Origin: Myroides sp. 1354 | GTDB lineage: Bacteria; Bacteroidota; Bacteroidia; Flavobacteriales; Flavobacteriaceae | DNA: 64,000 bases | Reading direction: 5' to 3' | Assembly (NCBI RefSeq): GCF_030324495.1 | Contig: NZ_JACAGN010000002.1 | Coordinates: 1-64,000 of the forward strand | Shown here: positions 38,475-47,887 of the stretch, in pieces | How positions within the stretch are numbered: the stretch's first letter is position 1 | How the letters are laid out: every line of letters starts with the position of its first letter | The notes under the pieces: generated by a model | What the model saw: only the letters and a program-made list of their open reading frames with translations | Databases searched by the model: none | What the model was told of the DNA's origin: nothing | Program-made: the position numbers and the translations under genes

Positions 38475-39157
38475 ATGTCTAATAAGGTATTTACTTGTGG
38501 TAGGGTGGCTGGTACTACCTTGTGATGTTCATTGTAAAAAATCACATCCATACCAATATTTTGCGCTCCTTCTATATCGGCTAAAAGGTTATCGCCAATC
38601 ATCACTGTATTCTTCACTTGTACTTGTGCTAAATCCAACGCATAGGCAAAAATTTTAGCATCTGGTTTTTTGACTCCTGCTAATTCCGAATTTGTCACGG
38701 TTTGGAAATAGCCTTCCATTCCTGAATTTTTAATTTTTCTCGCTTGCACTTGATCGAATCCATTCGTGATGATATGCAATTTATACTTCTCTTGTAAGTA
38801 ATCTAAAATCTCTATTGCTCCATCAAAAAGATGATTGTAATTAGGCAAATACGAAAGATAACGATCACCTACATCCAATATTTTATCAGTTGTTGTGGAA
38901 TACGCTAACGAATCAAAAGTATCTCGAATTCTCCCTATGCGCAATTCAGCTTGTGAAATTTGATTCAGACTATAGCGATCCCAATAGTCGGCATTAATAC
39001 TTACATAATAGTTCAAAAATTGCTCAATCGTAAAAGGCAATTTCATTTCGTGTAATACTTGTTCAAAAGCTAAGGCAGAATTCTTTTCAAAATCCCATAG
39101 CGTATGATCCAAGTCAAAAAATATATCGGTTTTATGTTCAAACTTTTTTAAGTCCAT
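38459..39157 (-). CDS. yjjG: YjjG-family HAD nucleotidase
   Basis: HAD-superfamily phosphatase, likely removing noncanonical pyrimidine nucleotides. The start is set at ATG 39157 (MDLKKFEHK), giving 232 residues; a TTG five codons upstream lies at the predicted transcription start. Motif I is FFDLDHTLWDF (nucleophile Asp15), motif II is IITNGFDQVQ, motif III is the Lys of VKKPDAKIF, and motif IV is MIGDNLLADI. The cap domain is inserted after motif I. Promoter at 39181. Confidence 0.85.
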   Translation of the reverse strand: MDLKKFEHKTDIFFDLDHTLWDFEKNSALAFEQVLHEMKLPFTIEQFLNYYVSINADYWDRYSLNQISQAELRIGRIRDTFDSLAYSTTTDKILDVGDRYLSYLPNYNHLFDGAIEILDYLQEKYKLHIITNGFDQVQARKIKNSGMEGYFQTVTNSELAGVKKPDAKIFAYALDLAQVQVKNTVMIGDNLLADIEGAQNIGMDVIFYNEHHKVVPATLPQVNTLLDIKSLL

Positions 39158-39180
39158 CGGTTCTATTTCCAATTAAGCTA

Positions 39181-39188
39181 CAAAAGTA
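39181..39188 (-). promoter_or_regulatory. -7 element of yjjG
   Basis: TACTTTTG on the minus strand, 23 bases before the ATG at 39157. No -33 TTG at standard spacing. Confidence 0.45.
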
Positions 39189-39213
39189 AGCATTTTGAAA
39201 AAAACAGCAGGAC

Positions 39214-39954
39214 TTAGAATCGTCCATGATCAACAAAACTGTAATAATCATGTTCCGTAATGATGAAATGATCTAGAATTGCAATATCCATAATCTTCCC
39301 TGCGTCTTTTATCTTCTTTGTAATCTGGAGATCTGCTTCACTGGGGAAAAGTTTACCTGAAGGGTGATTGTGAACTAGAATTACAGCAGTTGCTTGTTTC
39401 TCTAAAGCGAGTTTAAATAGGATTCGCAAATCAACAACCGTTCCCGTTACTCCACCTTTACTTATATTCACTGCATCAATTAATTGATGTTTGATAAACC
39501 GTTCCGTATGATTTGCCACAATACCTCGCACGTGATTGGCATTATTTAGAAAGATAACCCAAAATTCTTCATGCGTTAGTTCCCCTATTTTAGGTTGCAT
39601 TAGTTCAAATACATCCTGACTGCACGTAATTTTAGTTCGATCCATTTTATCTGCCATACGTCTGCGCTGACCTAGTTCTAAAGCAGCCACAATGGCGATG
39701 GCCTTAGCTTCTCCAATTCCTTTGAAACGCTGTAAGCTCAAGACTGACTGCCTAGCCAATTCAGCTAAACTAGATTCCGTGGCTTGTAAAATTCTTCTAC
39801 TCAAATCAATTGCAGATTCTTCTTTATTTCCTGAACCAATTAAAATAGCTATTAATTCAGCATCACTTAACGCACATTTTCCTTTGAGCATGAGTTTTTC
39901 TCTTGGGCGATCATCATCTGCCCAAGCATTGATGGGTTTTCTAATTTTAGACAT
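39214..39954 (-). CDS. radC: RadC-family JAB-domain protein
   Basis: Named for DNA repair, but its biochemical role is uncertain. The 246 residues have a helix-hairpin-helix region (LQRFKGIGEAKAIAIVAALE, about 75-95) and a JAB/MPN metalloprotease-like domain with ILVHNHPSGKLFPSEADL and the trailing Asp of AILDHFIITEHDYYS. The N-terminal RPREKLMLKGKCALSDAELI is typical. It sits between mpl and yjjG with its own gap on either side and is full length, not a mobile-element truncated copy. Confidence 0.92.
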   Translation of the reverse strand: MSKIRKPINAWADDDRPREKLMLKGKCALSDAELIAILIGSGNKEESAIDLSRRILQATESSLAELARQSVLSLQRFKGIGEAKAIAIVAALELGQRRRMADKMDRTKITCSQDVFELMQPKIGELTHEEFWVIFLNNANHVRGIVANHTERFIKHQLIDAVNISKGGVTGTVVDLRILFKLALEKQATAVILVHNHPSGKLFPSEADLQITKKIKDAGKIMDIAILDHFIITEHDYYSFVDHGRF

Positions 39955-40046
39955 GGTTTACCTATATTAAATCCTTTTAGTCTTTCAAAAATCACTCCAC
40001 ATCCCAACCCTTTCCCTTTTTTTCTGTGATTGACGAACATCTTAAA

Positions 40047-40079
40047 CAAAAAAATCCTTTCATTGAAAGGATTTTTTTG
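40047..40079 (-). terminator. Terminator of mpl
   Basis: Stem AAAAAAATCCTTTC/GAAAGGATTTTTTT with a 3-base loop, a few bases after the mpl stop codon on the minus strand. Confidence 0.9.
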
Positions 40080-40085
40080 TTTTAT

Positions 40086-41438
40086 CTATAGCGTTTGCAC
40101 ATAGGCGTTCAAATCGAGTCCACCATAATCACCTGAACTCATGAATAACAAGATGCTATCTTTTAAATCTAACGTTTTAATATAGGCTTGAAAATCATCC
40201 GCATTGGTATAAGTAGTCAAAGCGGCTAATTCAAAAGCACTTCTCATTTGATCTGAAGTAATTTCAGGCATGCGTTTAATCTTTAATGCATCTAAGGAGT
40301 AAAACACAACAGCTTGATCAGCTACATCTAAACTACCTTTATACTCCGATAAGAAATCAGCATTTAAACTGCTATAGGTATGCAATTCTAAACATGCCAC
40401 TAATTTTTTAGTGGGATATTGTTCGCGAACGGCTTTCATCGTCGCTTTTACCTTACTTGGAGAATGTGCGAAGTCTTTATACACAATCGTAGTTTCATTG
40501 TCATATAATTTTTCCAAACGCTTAGATGCTCCTTTAAAACTAGTAATGGCATCGAAGAAATCGTCTTCGTCAATTCCCATGTTTTGACACACCCATTTAG
40601 CTCCACTGATATTATTGATGTTGTGCTGACCAAATACTTCCAATGGCATTGGTCCTTCTGAAGTAACTAGATAGGCTACTCCATCCACAATTTCATTTTC
40701 TAGAGTTGTATAGGGGATTCTTCTTATTGGATTGGTGCTTTCTTCTGCTATTTGCTTCACAACAGCATCTTCTTCATTGTAGATTAAAATACCGCCATTC
40801 GTTATCTTATCGATGAAGATTCGGAATTGATCGACGTAATTTTCAAAGGTTGGAAACACATTAATATGATCCCAAGCGATTCCACTTAACAAAGCAATAT
40901 TAGGTTCATACAGATGGAATTTTGGTCGTCTATCGATTGCTGAAGATAGGTATTCGTCTCCTTCAATTAGCATAAAATCATTTTCATCTGTCAGGTTCAC
41001 CATACGATCAAAACCTTCCAATTGGGCTCCTACTAGATAATCTACCTCAACACCGTGATAATTCAATACGTGTAACACCATAGAAGTAATGGTTGTCTTA
41101 CCATGAGACCCACCAATGACTACACGTGTTTTATTTTTAGCGTGTTCGTATATAAATTCAGGATAGGAATAAATCTTCAGTCCTAATTCTCTTGCTTTAA
41201 TCAACTCAGGGTTATCTTCTTTTGCATGCATTCCCAAGATTACTGCCTCGATATCTGCTGTTATTTTTTCTGCATACCACCCCTCTTGTTCTGGCAATAA
41301 ACCTTGCTTGGCCAATCTCGTTTTGGAGGGTTCAAAAATAGCATCATCACTTCCTGTAACAACATCGCCTTTTGCATGTAAGGCTAAGGCTAAATTGTGC
41401 ATGGCACTTCCACCGATTGCAATAAAATGTACGCGCAT
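40086..41438 (-). CDS. mpl: UDP-MurNAc:L-Ala-gamma-D-Glu-meso-DAP ligase
   Basis: Murein-recycling ligase that attaches recovered tripeptide to UDP-MurNAc. The 450 residues show the three Mur-ligase domains: an N-terminal Rossmann-like part (MRVHFIAIGGSAMHNLALAL), the ATP-binding loop GGSHGKTTITS at 109-119, and a C-terminal domain with YKDFAHSPSKVKATMKAV. The start GGSAMHNLA instead of the GIGGxGM of MurC favours Mpl. It is cytoplasmic. No clear -7 box is seen upstream. Confidence 0.9.
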   Translation of the reverse strand: MRVHFIAIGGSAMHNLALALHAKGDVVTGSDDAIFEPSKTRLAKQGLLPEQEGWYAEKITADIEAVILGMHAKEDNPELIKARELGLKIYSYPEFIYEHAKNKTRVVIGGSHGKTTITSMVLHVLNYHGVEVDYLVGAQLEGFDRMVNLTDENDFMLIEGDEYLSSAIDRRPKFHLYEPNIALLSGIAWDHINVFPTFENYVDQFRIFIDKITNGGILIYNEEDAVVKQIAEESTNPIRRIPYTTLENEIVDGVAYLVTSEGPMPLEVFGQHNINNISGAKWVCQNMGIDEDDFFDAITSFKGASKRLEKLYDNETTIVYKDFAHSPSKVKATMKAVREQYPTKKLVACLELHTYSSLNADFLSEYKGSLDVADQAVVFYSLDALKIKRMPEITSDQMRSAFELAALTTYTNADDFQAYIKTLDLKDSILLFMSSGDYGGLDLNAYVQTL

Positions 41439-41710
41439 TATGTATCTGTTTAAGTCGATTTATAATTGGCGTTAAAATTACAATTTTATTACTAAAAAAA
41501 ATAGGACACTTGGTGTAATACAAGCAGAAAGAAGGAAATGTCTTAGCACTATTTGTTTTTCTATCTCATTATATATCCAACTAATTACAAGGATATTCCG
41601 ATTAAACCTTACTTTAATTTCAACCTTTAAACGTCAATTTTACTATTTAATTAACATTTAAGAAAAAATATATCGTATTTTCGTCGAAATTTTATTTAAA
41701 AAATCGCCCT

Positions 41711-42151
41711 ATGGACAATTACACTCCACCGCCATTACCACAACAGAAAAGTGGTAATAACACACAAGTTTTAGGTATTTTATCTCTTGTTTCTGGTATT
41801 ATAGCGTTACCAGCCTCTTTCATTCCTTGTTTTGGAATGATTGCAATTATTGTTTCAGTAGCTGCTATAGTATTGGGAATTTTAACTATTTCAAGTGCAA
41901 AAAAACACAGTGAATCTAAAGGTTTAGGAATTGCTGGTCTTGTACTTGGAGCTATCAGTTTTGCTATCATTCTTCTTTGGGGGCTTTTATTTGCTTCTGT
42001 AACAACAGCTGCCATCAAGAGCATCGATGAGACTCAGAAAGAGTTAGAAAATATGAGTAATCAAGATTACGAATATTACCAAGAAGATGAGGAAGATTCA
42101 CTACAAGGTCAAGAAGAAACTCTTTTTATAGAGGAACAAATAGCGGAATAA
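41711..42151 (+). CDS. DUF4190-type two-segment membrane protein
   Basis: A 146-residue protein of unknown function. It starts with a proline-rich cytoplasmic stretch (NYTPPPLPQQ), has two long hydrophobic segments (about 20-60 and 75-105) joined by SAKKHSESKGLGIAGLVLGA, and ends in an acidic tail (YEYYQEDEEDS). The layout fits DUF4190 proteins. The stop codon is 3 bases before the next membrane-protein gene, so they form an operon. A -7-like TATTTTCG lies at 41676-41683. Confidence 0.7.
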   Translation: MDNYTPPPLPQQKSGNNTQVLGILSLVSGIIALPASFIPCFGMIAIIVSVAAIVLGILTISSAKKHSESKGLGIAGLVLGAISFAIILLWGLLFASVTTAAIKSIDETQKELENMSNQDYEYYQEDEEDSLQGQEETLFIEEQIAE

Positions 42152-42154
42152 GAA

Positions 42155-42526
42155 GTGACTAATTACAGGATTATCAATGGGATTTTTTTCTCACTTATGC
42201 TGTGTTTGTTTGGGTACGTTTTTTTACTTACTACTACAACCTCAACCGCGCTGAGCATTCGTTCTGCTTGTGAAGGATTGCCAGAAGCTTTGTGTAGAAG
42301 TAGAGGCTTAACTCGAGACTTTATGGCTTTATTAAGTGGTAAAAAAGAACTGATTAATCCCTATAGCTATTCGATCTTTTTCTTTTTTGTTTATACAGGC
42401 GTTTCAAGGGGAATATTACTTTTACTTCCCTCTAGCCTTTACAGTAAAAAAATAGTAATTATCGATATTGTTATACTTTGTCTTTTCTTTTTATATGCTT
42501 TCCTACCTCTATTAGGATTGACTTAA
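42155..42526 (+). CDS. DUF2752-like small membrane protein
   Basis: A 123-residue protein starting at GTG, with three hydrophobic segments. The segment CRSRGLTRDFMALLSGK followed by INPYSY resembles the DUF2752 pattern (C-x-x-C-G-x-T-R, then G and NP), but the second Cys is replaced by Arg. The function is unknown. It is coupled to the DUF4190-type gene (3-base gap), and a terminator follows. The pairing of DUF4190 and DUF2752 genes is, to my knowledge, recurrent in Bacteroidota. Family assignment is moderate. Confidence 0.55.
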   Translation: MTNYRIINGIFFSLMLCLFGYVFLLTTTTSTALSIRSACEGLPEALCRSRGLTRDFMALLSGKKELINPYSYSIFFFFVYTGVSRGILLLLPSSLYSKKIVIIDIVILCLFFLYAFLPLLGLT

Positions 42527-42531
42527 GAAAT

Positions 42532-42569
42532 AAAAAAACAGCTTGTGAATATACACAAGCTGTTTTTTT
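42532..42569 (+). terminator. Terminator of the DUF4190/DUF2752 operon
   Basis: Stem AAAAAAACAGCTTGTG/CACAAGCTGTTTTTTT with a 6-base loop, beginning 5 bases after the stop codon. Confidence 0.9.
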
Positions 42570-42602
42570 TATTCCCTTTTGATCTTACTTAAAATATGCT
42601 AT

Positions 42603-42637
42603 AAAAAAAAGTAGTAAACTAATGTTTACTACTTTTT
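42603..42637 (-). terminator. Terminator of the S46 peptidase gene
   Basis: Stem AGTAGTAAAC/GTTTACTACT with a 4-base loop and an A-run that reads as a T-run on the minus strand, just past the stop codon. Confidence 0.85.
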
Positions 42638-42640
42638 CTT

Positions 42641-44797
42641 TTATTTCTTAATGATATTCATCTCTTCAATGATGTGTTTTGCATCAGCAAACTTATCAAT
42701 AATAAACAATACATAGCGAATATCTACGTTGATTGTTCTTTGCAATTCAGGATCGTAGATTACATCTCCTGCCATTGCTTCAATATTACCATCAAAAGCT
42801 AAACCGATTAACTCTCCTTTTCCATTTAGTACTGGTGAACCCGAGTTACCTCCTGTAATATCGTGGTTTGTCAGGAAGTTTACTGGTAGATGTCCTTCTT
42901 TATCTGCATACATGCCATAATCTTTAGCATTATACAAATCGATTAACTTCTTAGGCACATCAAATTCTTCATCTCCTGGTACGTGTTTTGCTACCGTCCC
43001 TTTTAATGTTGTATACCAGTTTTCTTTAGCGTCATTTACTTTTTCACCTCTTGGTAAACCTTTTACTGTACCATAAGTTAAACGCAATGTTGAGTTCGCA
43101 TCTGGATAGTACTTTCCTGTTGGATTACTTACTCTTACTCCATCAACAAACAAGCGATATGCTTTTTGATATTTATCTTCTAATTTGGCCAACTCATCGC
43201 TTTTCGCACGATATTGATCCATAATAGAAGTAGATAATTTCAACAAAGGATCTTTTTCAATTATCTCTGCTTTTGGATTTTCAAGGTACGCTAAAACACT
43301 TTTTTTGCTTACAAAAATACTTTGGTTAAATGCCCAATCAACAAATTTATCAAAATCACCATTGTATTCTTTTTGAATTTGCGCAATGTAAGGAGCAATT
43401 GCATACCCTTCAGATTTCTCAGCATACAAAGCTAATTGTTTAGCCAACATTTCTTTTTCTAAAGCTTCATCTTGACCATCATATAATTCATTTACATACG
43501 CTACAAATTCGTCATGCATTTCTTTTCTTTTCTTGGCATCACCAGCAGTATAAGCTTCCATTCCTCCTACTAAACGGTAAGGAGTAGCAGCTAATGCAGA
43601 AGTGCGCAACAACGTCATTAAGTAATTATCGTGACGTGCTTTTGTATTTGTAGCTTCATAGAAAGCATTAATATCTTTGATTACGTTTCCGTACTTTCCT
43701 TTATATTCTTTCTTATCAGCCCAATGTTGAAACTCCTTTTCTGCTGTTGTTTTTGTATCTACAGTTTGATGTTGATTTAAAGCATCAATCATCCCTTGTC
43801 TATTTTTCCAATAGTTTGCTACACCCGCATATTTAGACGCGTAATTTAAACGCACTGCATCACTAGCTGCCATGTGTTTTTTCATGACATCCATTCCCAA
43901 TTTAGATCCTTCAACCCAAGCTGGATACGCATAGTTAATATTTTGTGCAACCCCTTGTGCAGGCATCCAACGATTTGTTCTACCAGGGTATCCTAAAATC
44001 ATAGAGAAGTCACCTTCTTTGATTCCCGCAATAGAAACAGGTAGTGAATGTTTGGGTTTCATTGGGATGTTTGTAGCACTATATTCTGCTGGACTTCCGT
44101 TTTTATCTGTGTAAACGCGGAACATAGAGAAATCACCTGTATGGCGTGGCCACTCCCAGTTATCCGTATCTCCACCAAATTTCCCAATACTATTCGGTGG
44201 TGTTCCAACTAAACGAACATCGTTATAGTCTTCATACACGAAATAATAGTACTCATTTCCTTGGAAGAACGATTTAACAGATACGGTGTATTTGCCATTT
44301 CCATTATTCTCCGTTTGGATTTTAGAAATTTCTTGGTTGATTACTTTTTCTCTTTCTTGCTCAGTCATTTTATCATTCACTTGACTTAAGATGCGTTTTG
44401 TTACATCATCCATGCGAACAAAGAAACGAACAGACAATCCTTTTGCTGGTCTTTCAGCAGCTTTGTCTTTTGCCCAAAATCCATTAGTTAAAATATCATC
44501 TTCTGGTGTAGATAAGCTAGCAATCTTATCATATCCACAGTGGTGATTCGTTAAAACTAATCCTTGATTTGAGATTATTTCCGCTGTACACCCCCCGTCA
44601 AACTGCACAATGGCATCTTTTAACGAATGGTTGTTAATGCTGTAAATTTCTTCAGCAGTAAGCTGTAATCCCATTTTTTCCATATCGCGTTGATTCAAAC
44701 GCTCAATGAACATTAAAAACCACATCCCCTCATCTGCCTTTAACTTAACAGGCGCAACAAGTAGAAACGCGGTCAGTAATAAAACGATTTTTTTCAT
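42641..44797 (-). CDS. S46 family dipeptidyl-peptidase, DPP7-like
   Basis: Periplasmic serine exopeptidase releasing dipeptides from oligopeptides. The 718 residues start with a signal peptide (about 1-22). The catalytic His lies in TNHHCGY (84-89), the Asp in NWEWPRHTGDFSMF, and the Ser at 654 in GGNSGSPV. The residue after FD downstream is Gly (FDGN, about 670); DPP11-type enzymes with acidic specificity carry Arg near here, so DPP7-like hydrophobic specificity is favoured, with moderate certainty. It is transcribed alone; a degenerate -7 box TATCTTCG is at 44825-44832. Confidence 0.88.
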   Translation of the reverse strand: MKKIVLLLTAFLLVAPVKLKADEGMWFLMFIERLNQRDMEKMGLQLTAEEIYSINNHSLKDAIVQFDGGCTAEIISNQGLVLTNHHCGYDKIASLSTPEDDILTNGFWAKDKAAERPAKGLSVRFFVRMDDVTKRILSQVNDKMTEQEREKVINQEISKIQTENNGNGKYTVSVKSFFQGNEYYYFVYEDYNDVRLVGTPPNSIGKFGGDTDNWEWPRHTGDFSMFRVYTDKNGSPAEYSATNIPMKPKHSLPVSIAGIKEGDFSMILGYPGRTNRWMPAQGVAQNINYAYPAWVEGSKLGMDVMKKHMAASDAVRLNYASKYAGVANYWKNRQGMIDALNQHQTVDTKTTAEKEFQHWADKKEYKGKYGNVIKDINAFYEATNTKARHDNYLMTLLRTSALAATPYRLVGGMEAYTAGDAKKRKEMHDEFVAYVNELYDGQDEALEKEMLAKQLALYAEKSEGYAIAPYIAQIQKEYNGDFDKFVDWAFNQSIFVSKKSVLAYLENPKAEIIEKDPLLKLSTSIMDQYRAKSDELAKLEDKYQKAYRLFVDGVRVSNPTGKYYPDANSTLRLTYGTVKGLPRGEKVNDAKENWYTTLKGTVAKHVPGDEEFDVPKKLIDLYNAKDYGMYADKEGHLPVNFLTNHDITGGNSGSPVLNGKGELIGLAFDGNIEAMAGDVIYDPELQRTINVDIRYVLFIIDKFADAKHIIEEMNIIKK

Positions 44798-44850
44798 AAT
44801 TATAATAGTGTGTTACTTAGTTTGCGAAGATAGTTTAATAAACAAAATAA

Positions 44851-45249
44851 TTAATCCTTCTCTTCCTCATTTTTATTTGTATTCAGATTGGTATTTTTCT
44901 CCTCATTTTCACAAGGTTCATCAAAGCCATATCTATCTTTTAATTCATCTGCTACGGATTTATTCCACAGTTTAATTCCAGTCATATATGCTGTTCTCGC
45001 AATTAAGAAAGCGGCTACTGGCGAGGTAATAAATAAGAAAAAAACAATAGCGAACACTTTCGTTGTAATAGAGAATTCCGAGAAGTGAATTGCCGCTGCT
45101 CCTAAAATACATCCGATTCCCAGTGTTGCTGCTTTAATCGTAATAGACAATCGCGTATAAAAATCGGGCATTCTAAAAATACCGATAGAAGCAATCAAAA
45201 TAAAAATTGCTCCTAGTGTACTCAATATCATGATTAACAAATCAGTCAT
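44851..45249 (-). CDS. mrpG: Mrp antiporter subunit G
   Basis: The last subunit of the seven-part Mrp/Mnh monovalent cation/proton antiporter. The 132 residues have three membrane segments and the MrpG signature ASIGIFRMPDFYTRLSI and KAATLGIGCILGAAAI, then an acidic charged tail (DEPCENEEKN) longer than usual. It overlaps mrpF by 8 bases. No terminator was recognised directly after it. Confidence 0.93.
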   Translation of the reverse strand: MTDLLIMILSTLGAIFILIASIGIFRMPDFYTRLSITIKAATLGIGCILGAAAIHFSEFSITTKVFAIVFFLFITSPVAAFLIARTAYMTGIKLWNKSVADELKDRYGFDEPCENEEKNTNLNTNKNEEEKD

Positions 45250-45517
45250 CTCTTTCTCTTTTATCTAAGTAAAACGAAAAGGCTACGGTACTCAAGAAGG
45301 CGATTAGCGCCATGATCACAGCCACATCTAAAAAAATAGGGTTATTGGCAATCAAACTAAACAGTCCGATAAACCCTACCCCAACGGTAATAAGTAAATC
45401 AATAGCCACTACGCGATCCACTACTGCGGGTCCCTTTAAAAATCGGATAAAGATTAAAATTAAGGACAAGCAGATAATGGGCATGACCACATATATCAAA
45501 TAGGTTTCTACTGTCAT
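45242..45517 (-). CDS. mrpF: Mrp antiporter subunit F
   Basis: Small 91-residue subunit with three membrane segments. The segment FLKGPAVVDRVVAIDLLIT is the typical MrpF loop with the conserved Arg/Asp residues. It overlaps mrpE by 4 bases and mrpG by 8, indicating coupled translation. In other bacteria MrpF is needed for complex assembly. Confidence 0.94.
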   Translation of the reverse strand: MTVETYLIYVVMPIICLSLILIFIRFLKGPAVVDRVVAIDLLITVGVGFIGLFSLIANNPIFLDVAVIMALIAFLSTVAFSFYLDKRERDD

Positions 45518-45999
45518 CGTAAAATAGCTAATAGTTTCTTTTCAGTTCTTTCTTTCATGCGTTGAATGAATTTGTCTTTATCCTTTAGATACATCGTATG
45601 AATAAAGATATGACTTTTATCGTCTGCAATATCGATTACCATCGTTCCAGGAGTAAGCGCTATAATATTAGCTAACATGGTAATTTCAAAATCTGTTTTT
45701 GCGTCGATTTCATATTTAATAATTCCGGGAGTGGTATGATAATTGGGGGTAATCACATCAATAGCCACTTGTAGATTTGCTTGGAGCATATCGACAAAGA
45801 AGTAAAAAATAAAAACAATAATTTTAGGTACGCGATAGAAGTATTCTTTATCTGCTTTATTGGAGGATGTTTTCGTCAACATCCAGAGGATAAAGAAACC
45901 CGCTACTCCTCCGAAGAAGAAGTTTGCGTAGTTCAATTGCCCAGTAAGTGCAACCCACACGAAGGTCAATAAGATATTAAGTAAAAAATATTTTAACAT
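45514..45999 (-). CDS. mrpE: Mrp antiporter subunit E
   Basis: The 161-residue subunit has two or three N-terminal membrane segments and a cytoplasmic domain with ITMLANIIALTPGTMVIDIA, the MrpE hallmark. It follows mrpD by 8 bases and overlaps mrpF by 4 bases. Its role is structural or in assembly in the Mrp complex. Confidence 0.94.
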   Translation of the reverse strand: MLKYFLLNILLTFVWVALTGQLNYANFFFGGVAGFFILWMLTKTSSNKADKEYFYRVPKIIVFIFYFFVDMLQANLQVAIDVITPNYHTTPGIIKYEIDAKTDFEITMLANIIALTPGTMVIDIADDKSHIFIHTMYLKDKDKFIQRMKERTEKKLLAILR

Positions 46000-46007
46000 A
46001 CTTCTCG

Positions 46008-47519
46008 TTATTTTATGCCTTGTAATACTGATTCTATATAAATCGAAGGATTCATCATTTCATGAGCCACACGTTCCGAGACCTCGAAAATTAAAGGTGC
46101 ATTTAATCCAATAAAAAGGGAAACTCCAGCTAGAGCGGCAACGGGTAAAATCAAGGCAACTTTTCCAGAGCTCACAAAAGGGGCAAAGTGATCAATTTCT
46201 TCGCTATTGGGTTTCGGCAGATCTTTCCAGAATACTTCAGACCAGATTCGCGCCACGATAAACAACGTAACAAAGCTGGCAAAGATTAACGTTCCTAACA
46301 ACACATATTGTTCTAGTCGGAAAGCTTCCTGGAACAACATGATTTTTGGCCAAAAACCAGATAAAGGAGGAATTCCCACTAAAGAAAATAGGATAACGGC
46401 AAACAAAATAGAAAGTTTAGGATAGTCTTTGTAGAGTCCTCCTAGACGGTTAATATCTTGTGTTTCTCTAATTTTTTGTATCAATCCACTCATCATAAAA
46501 AGGTTACTTTTCACAATCACATCATGAATGAGATAGAAGATAACCCCTACAAAAGCTAGTTCTGTATATAACCCAAATCCAGCAATTAAGTATCCGATAT
46601 GACAGACAATAAAGTAGGATAAGATACGTCGAATGTTTCTTTTATTAATTGCACCTAAAGCTCCACTAATCATGGTTAAGATTGCGATGACCACGAAGAC
46701 ACCTAAGACAAAGTCATCGGGCTGGAACACAATAGTGAACACTCTAAACATTGAATATACCCCCATTTTAGTCAACAATCCACCAAAGATGGCGCCGATG
46801 GCAGAAGGAGGAGTGTGATAGGAAGAAGGCAACCAAAAATACATGGGAAATACGGCAGATTTAATTCCGAATCCCACAAAAAAGAGCAAAGCTGTTACTG
46901 TTACCAATCCTCTATTTTCGACAATCGCCACTTGATGTGCTAAGTCAGCTATGTTCAAGCTACCTGTAATTCCATATAGAATTCCAATCGCTGTTAGAAA
47001 AATAGTAGAAGCTAGCATATTCATGGTTACATACTTCACTGCGGATTCCATTTGTCTTTTCTTTCCTCCTAAGGTTAACAACACAAAGGAAGAGATAATC
47101 ACCACCTCAAACCAAACATATAGATTGAAGATATCCCCTGTTAAAAAAGCTCCCAACAGGCCCATGATTAAAAAGTGAAAAATAATAAAATACCCGTATT
47201 TAATACGACTAATATTGATCGCGGATGTGGAGTAAATACCTACGGCTAATGCAACAGTTGCCGTAAGGAGAACCATAACAGCACTCAGCGTATCAGCTAC
47301 GAAAGTGATACCAAAAGGAGCTTTCCAACTCCCTAATTGTAGCGTTATCGCACTATGTTCCCAAGTTGCTGCAAATAAATTCCAACACAACAGAAAAGCA
47401 ATACTATTACCAACGATACTTATTATTTTTTGGATTCTAACGTTTTTCCAAAATATTAATAACACTACCGCCGTAAACATATGAGCAAAAATTGGCGCTA
47501 ATATGAAGTTTGAAATCAT
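46008..47519 (-). CDS. mrpD: Mrp antiporter subunit D
   Basis: NuoN/NuoM-related proton-channel subunit of the Mrp complex. The 503 residues make about 14 membrane segments. Key features are FEVVIISSFVLLTLGGKKRQ with the conserved Glu, the WLPSSYHTPPSAIGAIFGGL segment, and the Lys in TKMGVYSMFR. It overlaps mrpC by 4 bases. It resembles complex I subunits, but the gene context fixes it as MrpD. Confidence 0.95.
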   Translation of the reverse strand: MISNFILAPIFAHMFTAVVLLIFWKNVRIQKIISIVGNSIAFLLCWNLFAATWEHSAITLQLGSWKAPFGITFVADTLSAVMVLLTATVALAVGIYSTSAINISRIKYGYFIIFHFLIMGLLGAFLTGDIFNLYVWFEVVIISSFVLLTLGGKKRQMESAVKYVTMNMLASTIFLTAIGILYGITGSLNIADLAHQVAIVENRGLVTVTALLFFVGFGIKSAVFPMYFWLPSSYHTPPSAIGAIFGGLLTKMGVYSMFRVFTIVFQPDDFVLGVFVVIAILTMISGALGAINKRNIRRILSYFIVCHIGYLIAGFGLYTELAFVGVIFYLIHDVIVKSNLFMMSGLIQKIRETQDINRLGGLYKDYPKLSILFAVILFSLVGIPPLSGFWPKIMLFQEAFRLEQYVLLGTLIFASFVTLFIVARIWSEVFWKDLPKPNSEEIDHFAPFVSSGKVALILPVAALAGVSLFIGLNAPLIFEVSERVAHEMMNPSIYIESVLQGIK

Positions 47520-47869
47520 ATATCTAAATCTTGAATATTAAGGGAATCTAAATCATCTGTTCCGGTTGTACTATATACCTTATTCAATAAAACAATAGCG
47601 AAAGCGGTTAAACCGAAACTGATAACAATTGCGGTTAAAATAAGTGCCTGAGGCACGGGATCGGCATAAGCGTCGAAGAACTGTTTGTGTTCTTCATCAA
47701 TAATTGGTGCTTTACCTTTGGTTAATTCTCCCATTAAGAAAATGAGGATATTGGCACCGTTGCCTAACATCATCAGTCCGAGGAGTAATTTGACCATACT
47801 TCTGCGAAACATTAAGTAAACGCCTGCAGAATATAATATACCTACTAAAACTACGAGTAATAATTCCAT
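47516..47869 (-). CDS. mrpC: Mrp antiporter subunit C
   Basis: NuoK-related 117-residue subunit with three membrane segments. LLGLMMLGNGANILIFLMGE and DPVPQALILTAIVISFGLTA match MrpC. It overlaps mrpD by 4 bases and follows mrpB by 18 bases. The C-terminal soluble tail is short and acidic. Confidence 0.95.
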   Translation of the reverse strand: MELLLVVLVGILYSAGVYLMFRRSMVKLLLGLMMLGNGANILIFLMGELTKGKAPIIDEEHKQFFDAYADPVPQALILTAIVISFGLTAFAIVLLNKVYSTTGTDDLDSLNIQDLDI

Positions 47870-47887
47870 GTAAATGCTTCTAATTAA

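Noticed and set aside
39214..39954. radC as a marker of a mobile element
   Set aside because: Mobile-element RadC copies are usually short JAB-only proteins; this one is full length with a helix-hairpin-helix part and sits among housekeeping genes.
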